Shown here one piece after another: positions 55,964 to 63,984 of a DNA stretch of 64,000 nucleotides (the stretch's first letter is position 1; the number at the start of each line of letters is the position of its first letter). The notes under the pieces were generated by a model, which saw only the letters and a program-made list of their open reading frames with translations, made no database searches and had not been told where the DNA came from. The DNA is from Hydrogenophaga sp. (GTDB lineage Bacteria; Pseudomonadota; Gammaproteobacteria; Burkholderiales; Burkholderiaceae_C). The position numbers and the translations under genes were made by a program. The stretch is from contig NZ_JAHCKK010000009.1 of assembly GCF_026125825.1 (NCBI RefSeq), positions 22,272 through 86,271 of the forward strand. Reading direction: 5' to 3'.

Positions 55964-57088
55964 TCAGGTGGGGAGGGAGGATGAGGAAGAGGAAGAAGAG
56001 AGAGCCGAAGACGCGGACGAGGGCGCCAGGGCAGCGCGCAGCGCATCGAACTCGGCCGCCCACTCGGCGCGCCAGCGGCGGCGCTGGGTGTCGTCGATCC
56101 AGGCGCCGTCCAGGCCGTTGTGCATGAAGCTGCGCAGGTCGTCCAGGCCGAAGCCGAAGGCGCGCACCATCATTCGCCACGCGCCGGTGGGGGTGACGTG
56201 GTGCAGCGTGGGGTCGTCGGTGTTGGGGTGGATGCGCAGACCCAGGCCGGGCATGCGGCGGATCGGGTGGTCCAGCGCCCAGCGCTCGGGCGAGAGGGTG
56301 CGCAGGTAGTAGGAGTTGGTGGGCACCACGGTGAACAGCACGCCGCGCTCGGCGCACTGGCGCGCGAACTCGGGTTCGTCCACCACCGTGTAGCCGTGGT
56401 CGATGCGGTCCACCTGCAGCAGCTCCAGCGCGGTGCGCACGTTGGTCCAGGGCGTGCCGAACTCGCCCGCGTGCGCCGTGGTCTTGAGGCCCGCGCGCCG
56501 CGCGTCCTGGTAGGCCTGGGCGAACAGCTCGGGCGGGCGTTCGTTCTCGCGGTAGTCGATGCCGATGCCGATCACCTCGTCGCAGCGGTGCGCCTTCACC
56601 CAGGCGACCATCTCGGTGGCGGCCTGCGGGCTGGCCTCGCGGTCCACGGCGGCAATGAGCCGGCCCACGATGCCCAGCGCGCGCTCGGCCTCGCGGATGG
56701 CCTGCACGATCGCGTCCTGCGCGGCGGCATAAGGGATGCCCGAGACCCGCACCGTGCCGGTGGGGTTCCAGAAGAACTCGGTGTAGCGCACGTGGTGCGC
56801 GGCGGCGTCCTGCAGGTATTCGAGCGTGAGGCGGTGCAGATCGGCCGGCGCGCGCACCAGTTGCGCGTCCAGCGAGCGCAGCACGCGCAACACGCCCACC
56901 GGCTTGTCGCCACGGGTGTAGAAGCCGGCCACCTCCTCGTCCGTCAGCGGCGCACCGGCGCGCCTGTTGAGCTCGGCGAAGGTGTCGCGCCGCACCGTGC
57001 CAAACAGGTGGCAGTGCAGCTCCATCTTCGGCATGGCCAGAAGAAAGCCGTCCAGGGTCTGCGCGGCGGGGTCGTTGGTGAAGGGCAT
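55964..57088 (-). CDS. Adenosine deaminase family protein
   Basis: A 374-residue metal-dependent deaminase. Zinc ligands and catalytic residues are in MPKMELHCHLFGTV (HxH), AGLKTTAHAGEFGTP (His and Glu), DRIDHGYTVV (His) and LRIHPNTDDPTL (Asp pair, replacing the usual NTDDP). This is the adenosine/adenine deaminase pattern, including the Gly-Glu in HAGE. Adenosine or 6-aminopurine is the probable substrate. The C-terminus ends in a run of Ser residues encoded by an AG-rich stretch near 55979-56020, unusual for the family. It is divergent from a LysR gene. Confidence 0.88.
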   Translation of the reverse strand: MPFTNDPAAQTLDGFLLAMPKMELHCHLFGTVRRDTFAELNRRAGAPLTDEEVAGFYTRGDKPVGVLRVLRSLDAQLVRAPADLHRLTLEYLQDAAAHHVRYTEFFWNPTGTVRVSGIPYAAAQDAIVQAIREAERALGIVGRLIAAVDREASPQAATEMVAWVKAHRCDEVIGIGIDYRENERPPELFAQAYQDARRAGLKTTAHAGEFGTPWTNVRTALELLQVDRIDHGYTVVDEPEFARQCAERGVLFTVVPTNSYYLRTLSPERWALDHPIRRMPGLGLRIHPNTDDPTLHHVTPTGAWRMMVRAFGFGLDDLRSFMHNGLDGAWIDDTQRRRWRAEWAAEFDALRAALAPSSASSALSSSSSSSSLPT

Positions 57089-57111
57089 GCGGCCAGTCTA
57101 GGCAGGCGCGC

Positions 57112-57141
57112 TTGATAAGAGAAGTTTTAAGTTTCTATAAT
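57112..57141 (+). promoter_or_regulatory. Sigma70-type promoter for the LysR gene at 57172
   Basis: TTGATA (57112-57117), an 18-bp spacer and a consensus TATAAT (57136-57141) lie between adenosine deaminase and the LysR gene. It predicts a transcription start near 57148, about 24 bases ahead of GTG 57172, which supports that start codon and excludes the ATT frame extension from 57112. Confidence 0.6.
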
Positions 57142-57171
57142 TTCATTCACCCGATTTATCACCAGGCCGCC

Positions 57172-58137
57172 GTGGAAAACCCCGCCCTGCGCGCGCTCAC
57201 GCTGCGCCACCTGCAGTTCTTCTCGGTGCTCGTGCAGGAAGGCCATTTCGGCCGCGCGGCCCGGCGGCTGGCCATCACGCAGCCGGCGCTGAGCAACGCC
57301 ATCAAGCAGATGGAGAAGCTGCTGGGCGCGCAGCTGCTCACGCGCAACACCCACCGGCTGGAGATCACGCCGCTGGGCACCGAAGTGCTGGCGCGCACCG
57401 ACTTCCTGGTCAACACCGTGGAGCTGGCCCTGCAGGACATCCACCAGGTGGTGCAGCGCGGGCGCGCGCTGGTGCGCGTGGGCGTGATCCCCTCGGCCAG
57501 CACGCGGCTGGCGGCGGCGGTCAACGCCTTCAAGCCCCCGGGCGGGCCGGCGGTGGAATTCGTCTGGCGCGACGCGCCCTCCACCGTGCTGCTGCAGGAA
57601 GTGCGCGAAGGCCGGCTCGACCTCGCCCTGGCCGCCATCACCGAGCCGCCCGGCGGCCTCACCTGCATCGACCTCTTTCAAGACCCGCTGGTGCTGGTGG
57701 TGCGGCGCGACCACCCCCTGGCCCGCGAAGGCAAGGCCAGCTGGAAAGCCATCGGCCACGAGCGCCTGGTGCTGTTCGAGAGCGGCAGCATGCCCGCGCT
57801 GGGGGAGCCTGCGCGCGCGCAGTTCGGCCTGCAGGGTGCGCAGGCGCCCTACCACGTGCGCTACTCGGAAACGCTCTACGCGCTGGTGCGCGGCGGCATG
57901 GCGCTGGGCCTCATGCCCCAGCTCTACACCAGCTCGCTGCACGACCCCGAGCTGGCCGTGCTCGCGCTGCAAGACCCGCGCATCGAGCGCCGCGTGGTGC
58001 TGGTCTACCGGCCCGGCCCCATGCGCAACGCGGCGGCGAAGGACTTCATCGACTTCCTGCGCGAGCACCTCACCCAGCCGAAGAAGCTGAAGGTGAGGCG
58101 CTTCGCGCGCAAGAGCGTCGCCGGACCGAAGGGCTGA
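57172..58137 (+). CDS. LysR-family regulator
   Basis: A 321-residue LysR protein. Residues about 8-65 carry the winged helix (LTLRHLQFFSVLVQEGHFGRA, ITQPALSNAIKQMEKLLGAQLL). An effector domain follows with VRVGVIPSASTRLAAAVNAF and LVRGGMALGLMPQLYTS, and a basic C-terminus. GTG 57172 fits the promoter upstream and family length; an upstream reading to 57112 would put promoter bases in the protein. It is divergent from adenosine deaminase and its Bug receptor and is their likely regulator. Confidence 0.88.
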   Translation: MENPALRALTLRHLQFFSVLVQEGHFGRAARRLAITQPALSNAIKQMEKLLGAQLLTRNTHRLEITPLGTEVLARTDFLVNTVELALQDIHQVVQRGRALVRVGVIPSASTRLAAAVNAFKPPGGPAVEFVWRDAPSTVLLQEVREGRLDLALAAITEPPGGLTCIDLFQDPLVLVVRRDHPLAREGKASWKAIGHERLVLFESGSMPALGEPARAQFGLQGAQAPYHVRYSETLYALVRGGMALGLMPQLYTSSLHDPELAVLALQDPRIERRVVLVYRPGPMRNAAAKDFIDFLREHLTQPKKLKVRRFARKSVAGPKG

Positions 58138-58146
58138 GGAACCGCC

Positions 58147-58626
58147 TCAGTCCAGGCTGACGTTCGCCGCCCTGGCCACCGCGCTCCAGTCCGCGCCCTC
58201 GGCCCACGAGCGAGTACGACAGGCTCGACACCTGCACCTGGTCGCCCAGCAGGCCGTTGAGCGCGGGGCCGCCGCCCTGGTAGGGCACGTCCACGATGCG
58301 CGCGCCCAGCTTCTCGTTCACCTGTGCCATGAACAGGTGCGACGAACTGCCGATGCCGAAGTGGCCCCAGTTCAGCTGGCCCGGGTGGGCGCGGTCGTAC
58401 TGCACCAGCTCCTGGATGCTGCGAATGGGCAGGCGTGCGCTCACCACCACCGCGGTGTCGATGCGGCTGATAGCCGCTCGCTCACGCGCCGCGCCACCAG
58501 ATCCACCGGGCCACCGGCGGCCAGCGGCACGATCACTTTCACGGCGCGGCTCGGGTAGGCGCTCTGCGCACTGCACAGGCCGGCGAACAAGGCCAGCGCG
58601 AACGCCAGAAAAGAAGAGGTCTTCAT
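58147..58626 (-). pseudogene. Bug receptor remnant with two internal deletions
   Basis: Three separated parts of one Bug receptor are present in order on the minus strand. A signal peptide and first 45 residues (MKTSSFLAFALALFAGLCSA, AVKVIVPLAAGGPVD) come first. After a frame change near 58470 a middle part follows (TAVVVSARLPIRSIQELVQY, GIGSSSHLFMAQVNEKLG). After a second break near 58212 comes the normal C-terminal end DWSAVARAANVSLD with stop at 58147. The missing stretches are about 75-80 and 110-120 codons compared with intact family members. It ends just before the start of the intact Bug gene's transcript end, so it is a decayed tandem copy. Confidence 0.82.
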
Positions 58627-58629
58627 GGC

Positions 58630-59631
58630 TCAGTCCAGCTGGATGCCGGTCTGCCGCACCAGGCCGTGCCAGACCTCGCGGTCGCTCTTGAGGAAGGCGG
58701 CGAATTCCTCCGGCGTCTGCGCGCGGGTGCGCATGGCCATGGTCTGGTTCTGCTCGCGCATGGCCGGCGTCTGCATCGCGGCGGTGATCTGCGCGTTGAG
58801 CTTGTGCACCACGCCACGCGGCGTGCCCGCCGGCGCCATGAGGCCGAACCAGGTGAAGGTGCCCGGGTCGCCCACGCCGGCCTCGGTGAGCGTGGGCACC
58901 TCGGGCAGCTGCGCGGAGCGCGTGGGCGCCAGCACCGCCAGCGCGCGCATCTTGCCGGCCTTGACCTGCGCCACGATGCCGGGGTTGCCCACCGACACGT
59001 AGAGCACCTGGATGTCGCCGGTGAGGAAGGCCTGCATCATCGGGCCGAAACCGTTGAAGGGCACGTGCAGCAGGTCCATCTTGGTGGCGCGCTTGAGCCA
59101 CTCCATGGTGAGGTGCGTGTCCGAGCCGTTGCCAAACGAGCCGTAGGCCAGCTTGCCCGGGTTCTTCTGCGCGTGGGCGACGAGCTCCTTGACGCTGTTC
59201 ACCGGCACCGAGGGCGAGACGAGGAAGACCATGTCGGGCACCACCAGCGGCGTGACCGCCTCGAAGTCCTTCGCCGCGTCGTAGGGCAGCTTGCGGTAGA
59301 GGTGCGGGTTGATGGAGAGCGAACTGCCACTGACCACGCACAGCGTGCTGCCATCGGGCGGGGCCTTGGCGCAGGTGTCGGTGCCGATGATGGTGTTGGC
59401 GCCAGGCCGGTTCTCCACCACGAAGGACTGGCCGTTCTTCTCTGTGAGGTTCTGGCTCAGCAGCCGCGCCACCACGTCGGGCGCGCCGCCCGCGCCCAGG
59501 GGCACGATGATGCGCACGGGCTTGGTGGGGTAGGCGGCCTCGGGCGCGCTCTGCGCGGCGGCGTGCGCCGCGCAGGCCAGGGCCAGCGCGCCCGCCGCCA
59601 GGCGGCCCATCCAGGGGGTCGGTGTCTTCAT
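58630..59631 (-). CDS. Bug-family tripartite tricarboxylate transporter receptor
   Basis: A 333-residue periplasmic receptor with signal peptide (cleavage near AHAAAQS). Family motifs are KPVRIIVPLGAGGAPDVVAR, VVENRPGANTIIGTDTCAK with an uncommon Cys, LAYGSFGNGSDTHLTMEWL and FGLMAPAGTPRGVVHKLN. It lies immediately upstream of the broken Bug copy in the same direction and downstream of the monooxygenase cluster. It probably brings in the aromatic acid used by that cluster. Confidence 0.88.
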   Translation of the reverse strand: MKTPTPWMGRLAAGALALACAAHAAAQSAPEAAYPTKPVRIIVPLGAGGAPDVVARLLSQNLTEKNGQSFVVENRPGANTIIGTDTCAKAPPDGSTLCVVSGSSLSINPHLYRKLPYDAAKDFEAVTPLVVPDMVFLVSPSVPVNSVKELVAHAQKNPGKLAYGSFGNGSDTHLTMEWLKRATKMDLLHVPFNGFGPMMQAFLTGDIQVLYVSVGNPGIVAQVKAGKMRALAVLAPTRSAQLPEVPTLTEAGVGDPGTFTWFGLMAPAGTPRGVVHKLNAQITAAMQTPAMREQNQTMAMRTRAQTPEEFAAFLKSDREVWHGLVRQTGIQLD

Positions 59632-59672
59632 GTCGTTGTCTCCTTGTAATGAATGCCGAAAACAGGGCAGGC

Positions 59673-59867
59673 CTAGCCCGAGAGGTGCCGGCCCGCGCGC
59701 TCGATGCGGTCGGCCAGCAGACCGGGGGGCGCGCCGGCGGCCAGCAGGATGACCAGCTTGGTCAGGAACAGCTCGCGCTGCGGCGCGGGCACGCGGTCGA
59801 TCGCACCGGCGAGGTCCACGAAATCGCGTTCGGCAAAGGTGGCGGTGGTGTCGGTGGTGTGGTTCAT
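59673..59867 (-). CDS. Small protein coupled to the flavin monooxygenase (DUF2783-like)
   Basis: A 64-residue acidic-to-neutral helical protein (FVDLAGAIDRVPAPQRELFL, LVILLAAGAPPGLLADRI). Its ATG overlaps the stop of the monooxygenase (ATGA at 59864-59867). Small DUF2783 proteins of similar size and pattern lie beside FAD monooxygenases in other proteobacteria, and this may be one, but the resemblance is loose. No catalytic residue is evident; a structural or stabilising role is a guess. Confidence 0.6.
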   Translation of the reverse strand: MNHTTDTTATFAERDFVDLAGAIDRVPAPQRELFLTKLVILLAAGAPPGLLADRIERAGRHLSG

Positions 59868-61477
59868 TGCAGTTCCTCGGTGCGGGCGGCGCACAGCGCC
59901 AGGTTCAAGGCCTCGGCCACCTGCTCTGGCGTGGCCTCGCGCCAGCGCGCGGCCACCCGGTTGTCGGGGCGCACCAGGTAGCAGCTGCCGGGCCGCGCGT
60001 CGAACAGCCGGCCCAGGGTGCTGCCGGCATCGAAGCTTTGCACCCGCAGCGGCAGGGCGGCGAAGCGCGCGGCCTGGGCCGATGCGCCGCCTTCGGTGAA
60101 GGCGATCAGCGTGAAATGCGGGCCGAAGCGGTCGTACAGGCGTTCGCCGCCCTCCCCCGCTGCGCCCACCACCGCGTCGGGCACCAGCGCGCCGGGGCGG
60201 CAGGCCGGCCCGAAGTCGCCCGCCGCGTCCGCTGTGTTGAGCGGGCTGTCGGTGCAGTCGTGCGGCGGCGTGGCGTATGGGTCGAACAGGTTGGCCAGGA
60301 AGTTCTCGCTCAGCGAGAGCGAGAGGATCGCCTCGCGCACCAGCGCAATGCCCGGCGACGGCGTGGTGATGAAGATGGTGGTGCGCGTGAGCTCGGCCAG
60401 CGTGGCCAGCAGCGCGCCCCGGCGCTCCTGCGTGTACGAGTCCAGCAGCTGCGCGTCGGACTCGCCCTTGACCACGCGCGCGAGCTTCCAGGCCAGGTTG
60501 TGCGCGTCTTCGTAGCCGTGGTTCACGCCGCGCCCGCCGAAGATGGGCACCTGGTGCGCCGCGTCGCCCGCAAACAGCACGCGCCCGGTGTTGTAGGTGG
60601 GCAGCGACACCGCATTGGCCTTGTAGACCGAGGTCAGCACCAGCTCGTACCGGGGCTCGATGCCCATCAGCTCGAAGTGCGCGCGGATGCGCGCGTGCAC
60701 CTTCTCGGGCTGCATCTCGGTCTCGGCGTCCTGGTCGTCCATCAGCTGGAAGTCCAGCCGCCACATGTCGAACGGCGCCTTGTGCATCAGCACCGTCTTG
60801 CCCGGCAGGTAAGGCGGGCTGAAGAAAAGGCGCCGGCCTTCGGGCAGCGGCTCCTTGCACAAGATGTCGTTGATGACAAAGCGCTGCGAGTAAGACGTGC
60901 CTTCGTAATCGATGCCCATGCTGCGCCGCGTGGCGCCGCGCGGGCCGTCGGCGGCCACAAGGTAGGGCGCGCTCAGCGCGTAGTCGCCCTGCGGTGTGGA
61001 GACCGCCAGGCGCACCCCCTCGTCGCCCGCGTCGATGCGGGCCACGCGGTGCTGGTAGCGCACCTCCGACAGGCCGCTGGCCTGCAGCTCGTCCAGCAGC
61101 AACTGCTCCATCCAGCATTGCTGCAGGTTGGTCTGGCCGTGCTTCTCGTGCGGGGGCACGGACAGCGCCATCGAATGCACCAGCTCGCGGCCATAGAACG
61201 TCCAGCCGTCGGCCCAGGTGAGCCCTTTCTCCAGCACGCGCGCGCCCACGCCGAGCTGGTCCAGGATCTGCATCGAACGCCGGTTCATCGCCAGGGCGCG
61301 GCTGCCCTGCGAAATCGTGTCGCGCGCCTCCAGCACCACGGTGCGCACACCATGGCGCGCCAGGCCCAGCGCGGTGGCCAGGCCCACCGGGCCGGCGCCC
61401 ACGATCACGACCTGGGGCGCGGGCCCGCTCAGGCTGGCGGGGGATTGGAAAGGCATCGTCTGCCAGGTGAAGTACAT
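59864..61477 (-). CDS. FAD-dependent aromatic-ring monooxygenase (PheA/TfdB/MhpA family)
   Basis: A 537-residue class A flavin monooxygenase. The FAD-binding Rossmann fold reads VVIVGAGPVGLATALGLARHG near residue 23. It also has the NAD(P)H/FAD motif YLVAADGPRGATRRSMGI, the GRVLFAGDAAHQVPIFGGRG motif near 300 and a C-terminal thioredoxin-like domain. The family hydroxylates phenols, resorcinol or hydroxybenzoates and hydroxyphenylpropionate. It is the central gene of an operon with the small protein, a hydrolase, a cupin and a Bug receptor. The exact substrate is not known. Confidence 0.9.
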   Translation of the reverse strand: MYFTWQTMPFQSPASLSGPAPQVVIVGAGPVGLATALGLARHGVRTVVLEARDTISQGSRALAMNRRSMQILDQLGVGARVLEKGLTWADGWTFYGRELVHSMALSVPPHEKHGQTNLQQCWMEQLLLDELQASGLSEVRYQHRVARIDAGDEGVRLAVSTPQGDYALSAPYLVAADGPRGATRRSMGIDYEGTSYSQRFVINDILCKEPLPEGRRLFFSPPYLPGKTVLMHKAPFDMWRLDFQLMDDQDAETEMQPEKVHARIRAHFELMGIEPRYELVLTSVYKANAVSLPTYNTGRVLFAGDAAHQVPIFGGRGVNHGYEDAHNLAWKLARVVKGESDAQLLDSYTQERRGALLATLAELTRTTIFITTPSPGIALVREAILSLSLSENFLANLFDPYATPPHDCTDSPLNTADAAGDFGPACRPGALVPDAVVGAAGEGGERLYDRFGPHFTLIAFTEGGASAQAARFAALPLRVQSFDAGSTLGRLFDARPGSCYLVRPDNRVAARWREATPEQVAEALNLALCAARTEELQ

Positions 61478-61512
61478 GGGGGCTTCTCTTTCTCTTTCGC
61501 TGTCTCTGAAAC

Positions 61513-62346
61513 TCAGGCCATGCGGGCCGGCGCTTCGGCCGGCAGCAGGCGCAGGAAGGCGAGCAGGGCCTGGTTGAAAGCCTCGGGCTGCTCCAGGTTG
61601 CTCAGGTGGCCGGCGCGCTCGATGCGCGCGTGCGCCACGGCGGGAATGCGCTCCAGCAAGGCGCGCGTGACCGGCTCGGGGTACACGCGGTCCTGGTCCG
61701 AGGTGATCACCAGCGTGGGGCAGGCGATCTGCTCCAGGCGGTCGCCCCGGTCCTGGCGCGTGGAAGCGGCCAGCACCGCCAGGTAGTTCTTCACGCGGAT
61801 GCGCTGCATCGCCTCGGCCGCCGCGCGCACGGCCTGGGCCGACGCATCGGGCGCGCACATGGCGCGGGCCTGGTCCATGCCAAAACTCGCCGGCACCCGC
61901 CCGTCTTGAAACGCCGCCGAACGGTCGGCGATGAAGCGGTCCACCTCATCGGCCGACATCGCGTCAAACCCCGGGCTGCTGTTGGCCAGCACCAGCGAGG
62001 CCACGCGGGCCGGGTGGCGCAGCGCCAGCGAACGCACCACGCGGCTGCCCATGGACAAACCCACCAGGTGCGCGCGTGGCGCGTGGAAATGGTCCAGCAC
62101 GGCCAGCACGTCGGCACCGAAATCGCGGTGAAAGTCCAGCGGGCCCTCGATGTCGCCGCTGTCTCCGTAGCCGCGCAAGTCCACGCTCACCGCCGTGTAG
62201 CGGTGCCGCAGCGCCTCCACCTGCGCGCGCCAGGCGTGGCGGTCGCCACCCATGCCGTGCACCATCAGCACCAGCGGCCCCTGGCCGGCCACGCTCACCG
62301 CCAGCGGCGGCGTGCATGGAAGGGTGATCGTTGCCACGCTGTCCAT
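61513..62346 (-). CDS. Alpha/beta hydrolase
   Basis: A 277-residue serine hydrolase. It has the oxyanion HGMGGDRHAWRAQVEAL near residue 30, the nucleophile elbow VGLSMGSRVV near residue 96, Asp in VITSDQDRVY near residue 225 and the final His in RAGHLSNLEQP near residue 252. The form resembles 3-oxoadipate enol-lactonase and meta-cleavage hydrolases. It may hydrolyse a ring-cleavage or ester intermediate produced around the adjacent monooxygenase. It lies 8 bp downstream of the cupin gene and 35 bp upstream of the monooxygenase gene in the same direction. Confidence 0.86.
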   Translation of the reverse strand: MDSVATITLPCTPPLAVSVAGQGPLVLMVHGMGGDRHAWRAQVEALRHRYTAVSVDLRGYGDSGDIEGPLDFHRDFGADVLAVLDHFHAPRAHLVGLSMGSRVVRSLALRHPARVASLVLANSSPGFDAMSADEVDRFIADRSAAFQDGRVPASFGMDQARAMCAPDASAQAVRAAAEAMQRIRVKNYLAVLAASTRQDRGDRLEQIACPTLVITSDQDRVYPEPVTRALLERIPAVAHARIERAGHLSNLEQPEAFNQALLAFLRLLPAEAPARMA

Positions 62347-62354
62347 GAAACCGC

Positions 62355-62915
62355 TCAAGCCTGCGCCGGCAGCGCCAGCGCGTCGATCAGCACAAACGCC
62401 ACCGTGGCCGGCTCGGCCGTGCGGTTGCTCCAGCCGTGGCGGGTGCCGCGCTGCACCAGCACGTCGCCCGCCTTCAGCAGCGCCTCGCCCTCGTCCATCA
62501 CGGCCCAGATCTCCCCCGCGAGCACGATGGCGTAGTCCACCGACGCGGTGGTGTGCATGCCCACCGTCTGGCCCTTGCGCGTGGCCGCGCCGGCCAGGTC
62601 GTGCCCCATCGCTGCAAACGCGGCGTGCTCGTCCCAACCGTCCATGTAACCCGCGTCGGGCGGGAACTGCACCACGCGAAACACACTGCCGCCCGCAGGC
62701 GGCGCCAGCGTCACCTCCGCGCAGGGCTCGGCCGCGCCGCTGTTGTCGGCCGGGGTGCGAAACGTCTTCCAGAGGTCCGTGACCACCGGCCCCGTGGCCG
62801 TGGTGCGCAACACGAACGGCGACAGGCCGTCCTGCAAGATCACCGAACGGCCTGCGGCGTCGTGACCGGTCACCACACGGCGCACCGCGCCGGGTTCTTT
62901 ACTGCTCATGGGCAT
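62355..62915 (-). CDS. Cupin-domain protein
   Basis: A 186-residue protein with one cupin barrel in the C-terminal half: HTTASVDYAIVLAGEIWAVMD, GEALLKAGDVLVQRGTRHGW, SNRTAEPATVAFVLID. The His/Asp/Glu metal set is only partly typical (HTTASVDY replaces the HxHxxxxE form, and RGTRHGW supplies the distal His). It could be a dioxygenase, isomerase or binding protein. ATG 62915 lies nine bases after AAGGAG; ATG 62909 is the second choice. It is the first gene of the monooxygenase operon and divergent from a LysR. Confidence 0.8.
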   Translation of the reverse strand: MPMSSKEPGAVRRVVTGHDAAGRSVILQDGLSPFVLRTTATGPVVTDLWKTFRTPADNSGAAEPCAEVTLAPPAGGSVFRVVQFPPDAGYMDGWDEHAAFAAMGHDLAGAATRKGQTVGMHTTASVDYAIVLAGEIWAVMDEGEALLKAGDVLVQRGTRHGWSNRTAEPATVAFVLIDALALPAQA

Positions 62916-62986
62916 GCTGCCTGTCTCCTTCTGCCGCGATGGTAGGCAGAGCAAGGCCTATGCGATACATGAGAATCGGCATGGCA

Positions 62987-63007
62987 GTTCAACGACAATC
63001 GTTGAAC
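62987..63007. promoter_or_regulatory. 21-bp inverted repeat between cupin and LysR genes
   Basis: GTTCAACGA, a CAA spacer and TCGTTGAAC form a perfect 9-bp inverted repeat, centred 37 bp upstream of the LysR start and 82 bp from the cupin start. It is a strong candidate operator for the divergent operon. Confidence 0.65.
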
Positions 63008-63033
63008 CCCAACCCAGCCCCGACGCACACCCC

Positions 63034-63984
63034 ATGGACCTCAAACTGGTGGACTGCTTTCTGCGCGTGGTCGAAGCCGGCAGCATCAACAAAGCCGCGC
63101 TCGACATGGAGATCACCCAGCCCGCGCTCTCGCGCCGGCTCAACGCCCTGGAGCACGACCTGGGCATCCAGCTCCTGGTGCGCGAGGCGCGCGGCGTGAA
63201 ACTGACCGAAGCCGGCACCCTGCTCTACAACGGCGCGCGGCCCCTGCTGCGCCAGGCCGAACTGCTGCGCGACGAGCTCGGGCGCGAGGCCCGAGCGCAA
63301 GTCTCCATCGGCCTGCCGTTCTCCATGCACCGGCTCATCACCGCGCCCTTTGCCTCGGCCGAAATCCAGTCGCGCTCGGCTGTCTCGCTGCGCATCTACG
63401 AAGGCTTTATCCACCACCTGCGCGAGTGGCAGCAACAAGGCCTGGTGGACGTGGCCATCATGGAATTCGAGGAAGGCACCTCACCCCTGCACGAACAGAC
63501 CCCGCTGGTGCGCGAGCCCCTGCTGCTGGTGGGCCCGGTGGACGCGGCCCTGCACCCCGACCGCCCCGCCAGCGCCGAGAAGCTTGGCGCGTGCAAACTC
63601 ATCCTGCCCGGGCGGCCCAACCTCGTGCGCAAGACGGTGGACAGCTACCTGAAACGCCACGGCCAGAAATTTCGGCGCGCGGCCGACGCGGAAACGCTGC
63701 AACTGTGCCTCTCGCTCGTGAAAGACGGCCTGGGCTACACCGTGATGCCCTACTGCGCCATGCACGACTTCCCGCAGATGAACGAACTCAGCGCCACGCC
63801 CATCAAGGGCCTGACCATCACCTGGTCGCTCTACGTGAGCCAGGCCCGCCGCCACAGCGCGGGCGTGCGCTCCACCGCGCAAAGCCTGCAGCGCATGATG
63901 CTCGGGCTGGTGGAACGCGGCGAGTGGCCCCTGGCGCAGGCCGTGGCCGCCAGCCCCGCAGGCGCGGCCGCCCGCCGGGGCTGA
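63034..63984 (+). CDS. LysR-family regulator of the monooxygenase operon
   Basis: A 316-residue LysR protein. The winged helix (MDLKLVDCFLRVVEAGSINKA, ITQPALSRRLNALEHDLGIQLL) occupies about residues 1-60. An effector domain of the NAC/GltC-like class follows (RAQVSIGLPFSMHRLITAPF, VSLRIYEGFIHHLREWQQQG, LSLVKDGLGYTVMPYCAMHD). ATG 63034 places the protein at normal length. It is divergent from the cupin-hydrolase-monooxygenase-Bug cluster and shares with it a long perfect inverted repeat, so activation or repression of that cluster is likely. The gene ends 16 bp before the right edge of the window. Confidence 0.9.
   Translation: MDLKLVDCFLRVVEAGSINKAALDMEITQPALSRRLNALEHDLGIQLLVREARGVKLTEAGTLLYNGARPLLRQAELLRDELGREARAQVSIGLPFSMHRLITAPFASAEIQSRSAVSLRIYEGFIHHLREWQQQGLVDVAIMEFEEGTSPLHEQTPLVREPLLLVGPVDAALHPDRPASAEKLGACKLILPGRPNLVRKTVDSYLKRHGQKFRRAADAETLQLCLSLVKDGLGYTVMPYCAMHDFPQMNELSATPIKGLTITWSLYVSQARRHSAGVRSTAQSLQRMMLGLVERGEWPLAQAVAASPAGAAARRG

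Noticed and set aside
55979-56020. Microsatellite or CRISPR-like repeat
   Set aside because: The AG-rich tract is irregular and lies inside the deaminase coding end; there are no spaced repeats anywhere in the window that resemble a CRISPR array.
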